This document shows, piece by piece, positions 1 to 10,478 of a DNA stretch of 34,147 nt. Source of the stretch: Hirudo medicinalis (lineage: Eukaryota; Annelida; Clitellata; Hirudinida; Hirudinidae); assembly GCA_011800805.1 (NCBI GenBank), contig MPNW01000361.1:9381-43527 (forward strand), read 5' to 3'. The notes under the pieces are model-generated. The model was not told where the DNA came from. It made no database searches and saw nothing but the letters and a program-made list of their open reading frames with translations. Each line of letters starts with the position of its first letter. The stretch's first letter is position 1. A program made the position numbers and the translations under genes.

Positions 1-122
<122 letters not shown>

Positions 123-149
123 TCATTCAGTTTGGCAGACATGGAAGTG

Positions 150-510
150 GCCTTGGCATTAGGGCCGCCGACAGAAATCAGGAATAATTTTGGTTCTTTA
201 GGCATAGTGGCCTCGGGCAATTGGTAATGGAAAAAAAATAAAAGGTTATGATCGTAATATTTTCATATTTAAAAGCCCGGGCCGGCCCCAAAATATTGCC
301 GGGCCACTGGACACTTGTCCCCTGCCACCCCTCGGCGGCCCTGCTTGGCATAACTGGAGAATTTATTCGTTTTGATAATGGAAAAATAAAATGGATAATA
401 ATATTATATTATTAACGCAAATAATTGCAAACGTAATCTTTATGGGGAATCCCAGCTGGGTGCACCCGAGCTGCAGGTGATCAAAATTTAAAAAAAAAAA
501 CAGTATAAAA
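150..510. other. Non-coding stretch with a GC-rich block
   Basis: No convincing gene. Positions about 272-352 are strikingly GC-rich against AT-rich surroundings, with CCCGGG, GGCCGGCC and GCCGGGCC words. The 11-mer agggccgccga occurs at about 161 on plus and again on minus near 340, so the two halves may be inverted relatives of one degenerate mobile element. I cannot name a family. Confidence 0.35.
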
Positions 511-640
511 TTAAATAAATAATAATAATAACAGTGATAATAATACTAATAATAATAGTAACAACAATAACAACAACAACAATAATAATAACAATAACAA
601 CAATAATAATAGCAACAACAATAATAATAATATCAATGAC
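511..640. repeat. AAT/AAC imperfect microsatellite
   Basis: Interspersed AAT and AAC triplets with occasional AGC, GAT and ACT variants. The impurity suggests an older array than those at 1-122 or 1540-1610. Confidence 0.9.
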
Positions 641-879
641 TGTGACTTTTGAAATGAAAACATTCAAATAAAAAGTAAACCATTTAAAGTTAATTCATAA
701 ATTATGACTAAATATAACAAAACATTTAATTCGATTAAAAATATTAAACTATCAGTCAGTTAAACATGATTTCGTGACATATTCGCAGAGGATCAAAAAC
801 AATGGATTCAAAAATCAATTTCGAAAAGTCAAAGTAGACAAAGGACCAAACGTCAATAATCCGGAGTAAAATATTTGAT

Positions 880-1137
880 GAGTAAATGGCTGGGTAAATG
901 GATGAGTGGATAGATGAGTGGATGGATGGGTGATGGGTGGGTGGATGGATGAGTGGATGGATGGGTGGATGGATGAGTGGATGGATGGGTGGATGGGTGG
1001 ATGGGTGGATGGATGAGTGGATGGATGGGTGGATGGATGGGTGTATGGATGGGTGGATTGATGGGTGGGTGGATGGGTGGATGGATGGATATATGGGTGG
1101 ATGGATGGATATATGGGTGGATGGATGGGTGGTTGGA
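880..1137. repeat. TGGA/GGGT minisatellite
   Basis: About 250 bp built from 4-bp TGGA units in longer 8- and 12-bp patterns (ggatggatgggt, ggatgagt), purine-rich on plus and pyrimidine-rich on minus. Apparent ORFs in both strands (Trp/Met/Gly/Asp-rich or His/Pro/Ser/Thr-rich) only reflect the repeat and are not called as genes. Confidence 0.95.
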
Positions 1138-1403
1138 CCAACCTTGGAAGAGGAATCTTCTGAGTGAACGATGTGGCGATGTGGTTTTTTGGATTCTCGT
1201 TTTGACGGGCCTCGACGATAACCTAGAATATCAGCAAGAAATGAATATTAATTATTTGTTTAGTACTTGTTAATTAATATTTAGTGAATTTATTAGTAAG
1301 CAAAATTTAATTACAAACACATTTTTAATTATAAATCAGTTGAAAGGCTGAACAGCGATTGTGATAAGCAGTATTAATCTTAAGAAATAAAAAAACCAAG
1401 AAA

Positions 1404-1536
1404 CAACAACAAAAGCAACAATAATAACAACATTAGTGATGGCAATACTAGCAATAACATTAACAACAACAACAACAGCAACAGCAACAGCAACAGCAGA
1501 AACAACAACAATAACAACAACAACAACAACAACAAC

Positions 1537-1611
<75 letters not shown>

Positions 1612-1630
1612 AACAAGAACAACAAGAAGA
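1404..1630. repeat. (CAA)n-(AAT)n compound microsatellite
   Basis: CAA/CAG-type triplets from about 1404 pass into about 20 uninterrupted AAT units (about 1538-1606). It lies directly against the donor side of the Ig-domain exon on the minus strand, so that exon's downstream intron begins inside the array. Confidence 0.95.
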
Positions 1631-1635
1631 ACAAC

Positions 1636-1802
1636 CTGGCTATGGAATGAGAAGTACTTGTCATGGTGCAGCTGCTTCTCCTTGTTGACGTTCAACCACT
1701 TCAATCGGCTCTCAGGATTCGAATCCACCTCGCAAGTCATCGTCACGTTGTCACCGTTCCTCGCCTCGTATGACGTCACAGGACACGTGATCACTGGCTG
1801 AT
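1636..1802 (-). CDS. Exon encoding an Ig-like domain fragment (partial gene)
   Basis: A 167-bp minus-strand exon of an otherwise unresolved gene. It is bounded by an acceptor (tcgcag, just above 1802) and a donor (gttgtt, just below 1636), entering in phase 2 and leaving in phase 0. Its 55 codons contain an Ig-type core: a first strand starting QPVITCP, then GDNVTMTCEVDSNPESRLKW, where the B-strand Cys and C-strand Trp are 12 residues apart as in Ig-fold domains. The F-strand half (YxC) is missing and should lie in the next exon, towards lower coordinates, where only microsatellite DNA is visible. The family is likely a cell-surface or extracellular Ig-superfamily protein such as a nephrin- or hemicentin-like adhesion molecule; this is inference. 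Base composition is coding-like (about 50% GC) against AT-rich flanks. Confidence 0.7.
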
Positions 1803-1845
1803 CTGCGATTGGACGATGAAATTAGTTACATTTTTGAGGTAGAAA

Positions 1846-2170
1846 ATAATAACAACAATAATAATATCATTATTATAAATAATATAATTATTATAAATAA
1901 TATCATTATTATTAATAATAATATTATTAATATTATATTATCATATATCAATATTATCATTATTATTAATAATAATATCATTATTATTAATAATTAATAA
2001 TAATAATAATAATAACATATGATTATTATTCATAATATTATATTTATAATAATATAATTATTATATTAATAATAATATATAAGGAAATAATAATAACGGT
2101 AATATGTTAACGGTAATAATAATAATAACGATAACAATAATAGTAATAATAATAATAATAATAATCTTCA
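1846..2170. repeat. AAT/ATT-rich degenerate microsatellite
   Basis: Long alternation of AAT, ATT and ATC triplets in both senses with many self-complementary words (aataatattatt), hence strong hairpin potential. No coding signal. Confidence 0.9.
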
Positions 2171-2185
2171 TCATCATTTCATCAC

Positions 2186-2262
2186 CATGAAGGTCAAAGT
2201 GTGGTTCCGACCTGACCCCATTCCATTTCCTACGTTCGCAACGAGGTCGTTTCCACAACAAC
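2186..2262 (-). CDS. Possible second Ig-domain exon (G-strand end)
   Basis: A 77-bp minus-strand stretch between a good acceptor (gagggcag) and a GTGATG donor. It reads CCGNDLVANVGNG followed by GRNHTLTFMV, which resembles the F-G strands of an Ig domain (Cys, Asn/Gly-rich turn, then alternating Thr/Leu). It precedes the 1636-1802 exon in minus order, as the end of the previous domain should. However, it leaves in phase 0 while the next exon needs phase 1, so either the donor is wrong or an exon is missing. Treat as a candidate. Confidence 0.25.
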
Positions 2263-2449
2263 CTGCCCTCAGGGAGACGCTTAATGGCGGGAATAAGTGA
2301 AAGCAGATCTCAGACCATACACGCTCCTGTAATGGAGAGATGGTGACAAAAAAAAAGAGAGGGAGCCAATTGACCGCTTTATTGAATAACACGGCAAATA
2401 TTCAACAGAAAGTAAAGCAACGCAACTCTCCATCGCCATCACCAGCATT

Positions 2450-2540
2450 ATCATCATCATCATCAACATCATCATCATCGTCGTCGTCGTCGTCGTCATC
2501 ATCATCATCATCATCACCACCATCATCGTCGTCATCATTA
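2450..2540. repeat. (TCA/TCG)n microsatellite
   Basis: TCA triplets interrupted by a run of TCG units; transitions A/G at the third position create Ser, Asp or Arg/Met-rich pseudo-ORFs in different frames. A similar array occurs at about 2751-2876. Confidence 0.9.
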
Positions 2541-2652
2541 ATGAATAGGGACTCCGAAAGACACGAAAGCAGTTCTGGGAGGTCATGAGAGGAGATGAGA
2601 AAGTTTTCATGATGACCCAATAGGAACGTGCACAGGAAATACAGAGGGGGAG

Positions 2653-2708
2653 GTCACGTGACACTACGTCATAACCACGCCTCCTTACATTTCCACCTTT
2701 ATATACTG
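2653..2708. promoter_or_regulatory. Promoter-like cluster: E-box palindrome, CRE-like half-site, TATA
   Basis: A perfect 10-bp palindrome GTCACGTGAC at 2653-2662 matches the CACGTG E-box class, including the CLEAR-type form. It is followed by TACGTCA (about 2665-2671), a CACGCC word, and a TTTATATA at about 2699-2706 that reads TATATAAAGG on minus. The spacing would suit a promoter, but no gene start is visible within reach on either strand. Confidence 0.25.
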
Positions 2709-2750
2709 GCCAGTAGGAGATGGTCTTAATGCCGAGAATCACGAACATTG

Positions 2751-2876
2751 GTGTCATGATGATCATGATCATCTTGATCATCACCATCAACGTCATCCTC
2801 ATCGTCGTCGTCGACGTCATCATCATCGTTATAATCGTCATTCTCCTCCTCCTCATCATCATCATCATTATCATCG
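2751..2876. repeat. TCA/TCG/TCC imperfect microsatellite
   Basis: Imperfect TCA-type triplets with GATCATGATC-like palindromic pieces at the left end. No coding evidence. Confidence 0.85.
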
Positions 2877-3249
2877 TCAGCTTAATTAGCAGCTGAAACC
2901 CGACCCTAGAATCTGAAAATATAAGCCCGGAAAATCCAACATCATTTATAAAAAGCATTCTTCACGGAGTCTACCGGTAGTGACCGTGATACACCTTGTC
3001 AGGGATTACACGTGGTGTTGTTAGCCCGGTGTGTGGATAGGTAGGTGAGTCCTTGGTCAAGGATCAGGTTCAAAGGTCCAAGATTCAATAAAAAAGGATT
3101 TGTACTGATGGAAAGTTTCAAGACCTCTTCTAAGGCTTCCAATTCTGTCAAATTTGAGTGCTAAATTTCTCTTGTCACATAAATCATGCTCCACTTCCAA
3201 TATTCCGTTCCTTTGACTTTTTAGATCTTTCGTCTAAATAATGACATTA
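2877..3249. other. Non-coding stretch, no gene seen
   Basis: Unique AT-rich sequence between two microsatellites. I see no open frame with coding character and no repeated element. Confidence 0.6.
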
Positions 3250-3580
<331 letters not shown>

Positions 3581-3759
3581 CAACAACAAGTGAGCCACAA
3601 AATGGACAAGAGTGAAGAATGTCGTCCTAGAAGTCGATGAAAAAATATACCGATAAAGTATTTATCGAACGATTTGTACTAAACTATTTCTATAAAAAAA
3701 AGATTATAATAAATACCTAAAATTAATACGACAAAACATTTAACGCAATTAATTGTTAT

Positions 3760-3850
3760 TATCATAATTGTAATAATATAATATATAAGTATATTATGTA
3801 TTAATATGATATATAATTATATTATGTATTAATCTAATGTATTATTGTTA

Positions 3851-3881
<31 letters not shown>

Positions 3882-3950
3882 ACTATAATAATTTTAATAA
3901 TTTGTAATAATAATATTATCATATTTATTTATTATATTTATTATTCAGGT
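3760..3950. repeat. AT-rich palindromic tract
   Basis: Almost pure A/T, with a near tandem duplication of tatattatgtattaat about 40 bp apart (near 3791 and 3823) and an (AAT) run at 3855-3875. Confidence 0.7.
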
Positions 3951-3962
3951 TCACGTTTAAAC

Positions 3963-4137
3963 CTTATTCCCTAACTGGTCCAGTCCCACAGTTACAGAAC
4001 TGGGAGGATATTCGTTGACGTCGACAAAGGCCTTGAAGACAGGGCAGAGACCACTGGTGTCCACGAAAGTGTTCTTCTCTGCGTTGAACGACGAGGAGGA
4101 CAGACCCGCTGAGACCCCGGGCGAATTGAGGGGAGAC
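3963..4137 (-). CDS. Candidate coding exon, unidentified
   Basis: A 175-bp minus-strand open stretch with acceptor gactag and donor GTTTAA, phase 1 in and phase 0 out. It is clearly richer in G+C than its flanks. It reads SPLNSPGVSAGL, then FNAEKNTFVDTSGLCPVFKAF and ends VTVGLDQLGNK. I recognise no domain. It could belong to the same minus-strand gene as the Ig exon at 1636-1802, as it lies upstream in that direction, but the intervening structure is unresolved. Confidence 0.35.
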
Positions 4138-5110
4138 CTAGTCGATTATATTATATAGATTAATATATATTATAATATTAGAGACAAATTAATTAACGCA
4201 TTTGATCGATATTAACGACATCAGTTTGGATCGATTAACTAGTAGGAGTAATCTGTTAACCAGTTGAGTTAATATCAAATGATGGTAACAATTATAAATG
4301 TTAGTAATGACTGATGCTATGTTGGTCATTAACCAGTAACCAGGGAGATTAAGGTTATGGTTAGGACTTGAGTTAGGGTTAGGGTTAGGGCTAGAGTTAG
4401 GGTTAGGGTTAGGGCTAGAGTTAGGGTTAGGGTAGTTTTATTTTGGTTGAGTCATTCTTCGTGACATTTATCAGCTTAGACCTCATTACTGACGTCACAA
4501 CGGTGTCATCGTTATTCAGCGTCATTATTAGACCGGCTGGAGTTGGAGTATTAAATTCATTTTTAGAGAATGAAGTTTGTATGAGGAGCAGGTATAATCA
4601 ATAATCATGAATGAATGAATAAAAATAATAATTATTGCAATTAATAATATAATCATGTAACAGCAAAACTTTTATTTATAAATTCTTTAAATGTTCTTTA
4701 CATAATTGCTATTACAATTACGTTATGATGATAACAATAATGATAATAAAATGGAGGGGAATGGACGAACAGGGTGCTGGATTCACACCTACGAGACCTG
4801 GGATCAATAAGTGGCAACACATGTTATGACCAAGCCGCCCTTAATTGAGGACGGCTTCTGGAGGGTTTTCAAAATATTCCATATGGCCAGCCAATCGGAA
4901 GGCACATCAGAAATGTTTTCGTAAAATTTAATTCTATGTTGTCGTTGTTTTGTTTGTGTATTTTTTTTATTTTTTTTTATTTCCGATTACTAATATCAGC
5001 TGTGAAACGTCATCAATGAGTTTTAATTAAAATTAATTTTGAATTAAAACTATTTATTTTGAAAATATAATCATTTAATCTGAAATCAATAACTAAAGAT
5101 AACCAAACCT
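4138..5110. other. Intergenic region
   Basis: No gene seen apart from the telomere-like array annotated separately. At 4741-4920 there is a more balanced-composition block whose minus strand contains ggtgtgaatcc, two mismatches from a Pol III B-box; it may be a decayed SINE. Confidence 0.4.
4373..4434 (+). repeat. Interstitial telomere-like (TTAGGG)n array
   Basis: Nine or so TTAGGG units with a regular variant: ttagggttagggttagggctagag appears twice in succession, a 24-bp higher-order period. The array is short and flanked by unique DNA, so it is an internal relic and not a chromosome end. Confidence 0.9.
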
Positions 5111-5116
5111 TTTATT
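5111..5116 (-). promoter_or_regulatory. Poly(A) signal AATAAA of the 8133-5130 gene
   Basis: TTTATT on plus is AATAAA on minus, 13 nt beyond the stop codon ending at 5130. It supports 5340-5130 as a 3'-terminal exon, although it is close to the stop. Confidence 0.5.
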
Positions 5117-5129
5117 CAATTATAAAAAA

Positions 5130-8100
5130 TTAAACTCTCAACTTGCAAAATGAAATGAATATTTCTAGATTCTCGAAAAATTGTTTTTTTTTTTCGATAA
5201 ACAAGTTGGCAAACATCTGCTGCAATTTCTTAATGGCTGCTGAATTTCCACTTGCGTGCTCGTGTGCCTGTGTGCTCTGTTTGTGGAAGCTAAACAAAGC
5301 TGCAATGGCTGGTGGTTTTACAAACGTGGTTAGGCAAATCCTGGGAGGTTCTTTGGCCCACCGTAAGGACAAGATGGATGAGGTAATGATATCTTGTGAT
5401 GATGATGATGATAATGATGATAATGATGATTGCGATAGTATCTTAAAGGAGCATAATTGATTAAATTCTAATGAACCTTTATTCCCGGGTGCTAGAATTA
5501 CTTTCCATGGCGTATTCATAGGTTGTTCCAAACCTATTTACCTATTTTAAATTATGTCATTGGTCTCGAGGCGTCTGCATTAATTGTGATAAATTAATTA
5601 ATATTTTACTAATCCACAACATTTTCATTTTATTTAATTTTTAAATTATCGGTCCAGATATTTGCAAGTTTTTTTTCACCCAACTCTAATAAAAAATCAA
5701 AGTTATCGTCAGCTAAGCAGCCGTCAATGGCGTGGGGTAGGTTTTTTTTCTGTGTTGGTCTTTCCTTGGCTTTTATGTAAAGTGATTCCTTACTTGTTGT
5801 TTGTTTGTTTGTTTTTCTTCTGAATAAATGTTTATCGTGATTCAGAATACAATTTTACTTCCTTTAATTGAGTTCAGCTCTCATCAATTTGATTTGTGTA
5901 TTCAAGTGAATGTATGGTCTTCTTGAAGATAGAAACAATTATAATTGCTTTTGTAATAACATGGGGCAAGATTCAAACATCACAATTATTATTGCATTGA
6001 AGGTGAGAAAAGCTAATCAGAAGTCATCTTCACTACAAAAAGGTGGTAATTTTGATTGAAAATGCTGACCAGTTTCACAGAAACTGTGCCGACCTAAGAA
6101 AAATGCTTAACAGTTTTTTACATTTGCAGTAGAAGTATTGTAGTTTTGAGAAACAAATGTACTTAAAAAGTGTCAATGTTTTTTCTTGACCATTTATGAC
6201 ATTTTGGCAGTATGTCTAATTTTCTGAATGTCATGGTAGAAGCCAATGAACAGAGAGTTGTGGCAAGTAATAAGTGTAAATGATAGTAATTCAGAGTTTC
6301 AATTTTTCAATTCTTGGAATGAAGAATCAACTAAATTTACTGGAAAAGTATTTATCATAAAAATTCTACTTATTATTCATTAGTATCAGTTAATTGGATA
6401 GGATTACCATGTGGTTTATGCTCTTGTTAGTCTCACTGTTGCATCATAGCTGACATCAAGAACAAAGACTAGTGTATATAAATTAGCCTTATTATTGGTG
6501 ATATCTAAACTTGCTTGGATATTATTCAAACAAATGAAGGTTTCAAATGGAATTGTTCCCTCAAATTAATATTTTAAGTGAAACAAACTTTCACTTGAAC
6601 AATTTGAAGAAATCGGCTTCACTCATGACTGGTCCGAATTTGGGGCGTCGTTTTGATGCCACAGGAGTACAGTATGAGATTGGGGCTCCGAGGTTCAAAC
6701 ATTATTTCGCTATTTGTCCCTAAACAATCTCATGACAGACTATTTCGACTATTACGCAGCCGAAATTCAAGCTAATGGATAACGATTTGGGTTCGCGAAA
6801 ACCACGCCGGATCAATAAAGGTGATATATTAGAAAAAAAAGGGGGTTCTCGCCTACCTTGATTTCTCAATTTCAGTGCCCATAGGAGCCAGGAGTTTGTC
6901 GATTTCTCCTGTCAGATTCTTCCTCTGGAATTCCAACTCTTGTTGGACCTTGCTGAGAAATTCCTTCTCGTTTGAAGACCCCTCGGTCCGAGAGGGTTTG
7001 TTGCCCGACGATTTGGGGGAAGGTTTTGGGGGCTTCTGTGAATTGTTTTTGACTCCGTCGTAGACGACTCGAGAATTCAATCTGGATCTCTCCGTGTTGA
7101 TACCCGGAGACCACCTCCCAGGTGAGGAGGATAAATTATCAATTGAAAGGTATGGGTTCCTGCGAGGTTCCACCATGGAACGGCTGCCCACATCACCTGA
7201 CAAGGATGGCGAGGCACTTTTGACGAATCCTCTTCTGTTGTCTCCAGTTCCGCTCGACCACTTGTTCTCCCAGTAATCTTTTGTTGACAGGCTGCTTGGA
7301 CCGCTGCTATCCGTCCTCTCAACGCGTATTTCTCGCATGCTGCCGTCTCTGTAGTTATTGCTGTTGTTGTTGTTGGAATAGAAGGCTTTTCGATAAGGCT
7401 TTTCATTGATGAAGGCATCGTTACTTCCAAGTCTTCCTTGGGATCCCCATCTGGATCCACCTGGGCTTCTGGATTCCCAACTACGAGCCAAATGCTCATT
7501 GTTGGCGATTCTCTGCATTGATCTGGGATGCATGCCCCTATTAATATTTATGAGAACGTCGTCGCTTGATTCTGTGTCGTTCGACATAGATCTGAAGTAG
7601 TCTTTGGTATTCTGCGGCTGCAGATAGACACTGCGTTCGTCCGACGAAATAGAATCGTACCTGGACATTTCTTTGGCGTTCCTGTAACGTGGGTGCGCGT
7701 CCACATAGGAGGGACTGTCGTATCTCTTGTAGTATTCGTAACTTTCGCGCTCTCTGCGAGCTCGGTTTAGGTCGTCTGATTTCGGAGAGTACAAGTTTGG
7801 GGCATGGAGATTGCCCAAGGACCTGATTTTGTGGTAGTTGTTGTTCATCTGCCTCTGATCAAGCCAATCTTGGTCGTCATATTCCATGCTCCGTTCTCTT
7901 TCTCCTCGGCGTCCATGGTAGCCGTTAGATATGGAGGTGTGTGGATCTTTGACGATCAGTAGATTGTCGCTGCTTCCACCTCGTTTTTTTTGGACATTGT
8001 TCTTTCCCTGCTGCAAACGGATGACCCTGTTTGGCCCAGACATGGAAGGGTCAGAAACAACATAGTAGTGACCGCTCTTGAACTCTTCGTCCAGCGCGGA

Positions 8101-8133
8101 ATAGCCATGCTGGTAGCAGTCCTCGTCAAACAT
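5130..8133 (-). CDS. Unrecognised disordered protein with a C-terminal helical segment, two coding exons
   Basis: Proposed exons on minus are 8133-6857 (425 codons plus two bases) and 5340-5130, joined by a GTAGGC donor and a CTCCCAG acceptor in matching phase; the product is 495 residues. The ATG at 8133 is the first in frame after a TGA 18 nt upstream. The protein starts MFDEDCYQHGYSALDEEF and residues about 60-370 are low-complexity, rich in Ser, Arg, Asn and Tyr, with an Asn run (SNNNNSNN) and a Pro-rich KPPKPSPKSS piece that could bind SH3 domains. Residues about 390-420 (FLSKVQQELEFQRKNL) look like a short coiled coil, and exon 2 adds a helical segment (NSAAIKKLQQMFANLFIEK). I do not recognise the family; a cytoskeletal or signalling scaffold is possible. 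Exon 1 is solid; the second exon is less certain because another candidate terminal exon lies at about 6591-6670. Confidence 0.65.
5341..6856 (-). other. Proposed intron of the 8133-5130 gene
   Basis: AT-rich with short homopolymer runs. It holds a GAT run near 5398-5420 and a minus-strand coding-like stretch at about 6591-6670 discussed as a possible alternative last exon. Nothing else seen. Confidence 0.4.
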
Positions 8134-10468
8134 AACCGGGTTTGGTGTTCAACAATACAGTTCGCCCACCATTCAACAACAACAATAGCAACAACGGAGT
8201 CACTATTTAATATCAACGTTACTAATATAAGTAATAATTAGATGCCCGACGATATACGCTTACATCGGCCTTAATTCCCAACTTGTTAAGTTTACGTTGA
8301 AGACGCAGGACTCGAGTTATTCGACGAAATCTAACGAAATGAAGTTCCAAACGACTGAAATTGAATTCCGTAGTGCGTCACTACCATTTGTTCAGAGATT
8401 TCTTTATCTCCGACGTTCAGAAGACAGCCAGGTAAGCCTTGTTCGTTGCGTGTTTCAAAGACATGTCAGCTCCAACATGATTTTATGTACTACGGGTGCT
8501 CACGAGTGAGTAGATGAGTGATTGGCTCAGGCTGAGTGGGTAGAATAGAATGAGTGGTGGCCTGGCCTCAACTCGTCATACTCCGCTATGGTTGATTGCG
8601 CAGCTTGAGTCCGCCTCCAACATGTTAAATATTCATGAGACCAGTTTTTAGGGTTTTTTTTCACTTTGTTAGTTTCTAAAGTCTAGGAAATGTGGAATTT
8701 ATAATCTAATTAATACGTCAAAGACTCTGTCCGGGGCTTGCAATGACAAGCGAATCATCCGAGGTTTCATAATTAGAAAAAACTCCACAAGTCAGAATAA
8801 GTGGTGATTTGAAATTGTCCCTTCACACGTGTCGTTTTTTTGAAAAGAAACTTTGTCAACGGACTGGGATAACTACATGTTGATTTTTTCCGCAAGCACT
8901 TGACCATCGTTTGCCATCCGCTGGGTCAACTTTTCGGCGGGTTGATTGGCTGATTATAGCATTCGATTGATTCTCTAATGTTTACGAACTTTATCCTCTA
9001 TTTTTTTTTTGTGTCAGAGCAAGCTGTTCTCTGGCTGATGAACTTCAAAACACAACAATCTCACCTGTGCGAAGCTCACCTGTTTCATGCATGAAGGGGT
9101 GTGATAGGCGCGAGAGAATGGGGAGAGTCTGAACAAAGAACTCGAATATATGGAGAGAAATCGATGATTACGAAGTAAATCAAAATAATTATGACGTTAA
9201 TAACCACTTAAACAATAAATAATGGAAATAATAGAGAGCGATAACTGAAATTAATATTCCTATAAGTCTTTAAACTCGTTTGGGCGCTTTTAGTTTTAAA
9301 CCTAAAATTTAGAATTTCCACTAAATAATTAAGATTACATCTGAGAGTCTGACAGTTTCTTAAGCTGGTAACATTTATTATGTCATTGCGCTGATGATTG
9401 GTCGTAACCTTACGGTCTGGAATCTTCATTGTTTTATTCACCTTCTTAGAACAAGGTCAATGATTGCTCTGAGTAAATTATCTTTGGGAATAAGTTTGGA
9501 TAAATTGGTCAAATTGTTTTATGATTAATCACGTCATCCTCTAATTTTTTGGCGATTGTCAAGTTTCCGACATAGATTTTTTTTGCATTTGATTTCTTGC
9601 CGAGTTACTTTACTTGATCTGTGCTGGGCGAACGAATATCGGTGCAATACATTAATTTCTGTCGTGTAAGGGCGTAACTAATCTGAAAAGTCATCAAAGT
9701 CATCAAACTCATCTCCGAAAAAAGAATTAAGAATCGTCGGTACATTTCATAAAAATACGGGGCGTGTCAAAATACAATTCTAATAGAGTCACAAAAGCAT
9801 TGGCAGAGGCAAGTGCAATCTAAAGAATCCAAATGATTCTTCTTGTGTAGGTTTTCGCAAATATCGCAAACTTGGTCAAGCGTGCACTGCCATTTGCTCT
9901 GAAGAAAAGCATTCCGGCAAAATGGAAGCCAAACAAGTTATTCATAGCCTTTGCCTTCGGATTAAGCAATCTGTTATCAGACAAAGTAGTCATCTGCTTA
10001 TTTCTTTACAATTTTTAAAGCTAAGATTTATGCTTTAGTCAACTTTAACTTTTGAAAACGCAAACTGACTTTAGCAAATTTAAATGTCAGATAATCTTAA
10101 AAAAATACATCGTACAAATTTATGGTAATTAAATATCCGAAAGCCATCGAATTATTATGATTAAGTAGATTATTATTAAATTTTTGTTCTTAAATCACAT
10201 TTAAGTTATTAATTAATTAAATATTTATTTAATCTGCGCAGCAAAGCGCGTTTCTATGCAGACGACAATGACGCAATGAGCCCAAACCGGAACATTTTAA
10301 AATCATCCGTCATTTCTCGACCAAGTAATGATATGATAAAATAAAAAAAACTGTTATGAATGTAGTTGAGGGAGTAGTTTTGGAAAGAGGTTTTGAAAGT
10401 TTTGGAAGAGGTTAGATTTTCGAAAGTTTGTAACAAAACAGATCTTTTATCAGATTCTCTCTTTTCAG
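8134..10468. other. Divergent intergenic region (putative two-way promoter space)
   Basis: It separates the minus-strand gene starting at 8133 from the plus-strand SKICH gene starting at 10479. A CAG|GTAAGC donor at 8431 ends a balanced-composition stretch (8297-8431) that could be a 5' untranslated exon of the SKICH gene, whose coding exon begins just after a TTTTCAG acceptor at 10468. No other gene is visible; the remainder is AT-rich. Confidence 0.4.
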
Positions 10469-10478
10469 CATATTGGAA

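Noticed and set aside
815..1273. Overlapping ORFs on both strands rich in His/Pro/Ser/Thr or Trp/Met/Gly/Asp
   Set aside because: They are translations of the TGGA/GGGT minisatellite and have no independent coding signal.
2281..2958. 225-codon minus-strand ORF with Met/Thr runs
   Set aside because: It spans two microsatellites and the apparent protein is mostly repeat translation; only a short Ig-like segment nearby in another frame is retained as a candidate.
4373..4434. A true chromosome end
   Set aside because: The TTAGGG array is short, degenerate and flanked by unique sequence on both sides.
5143..5460. Plus-strand 105-codon ORF (contains MAGGFTNVVRQILGG)
   Set aside because: The minus strand of the same DNA is phase-compatible with the upstream exon at 8133-6857, has an acceptor and is followed by AATAAA; the plus frame ends in a GAT microsatellite.
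8297..8431. Possible first coding exon of the SKICH gene ending in CAG|GTAAGC
   Set aside because: Joined to the exon at 10469 its frame hits a stop at once, so at most it is untranslated.
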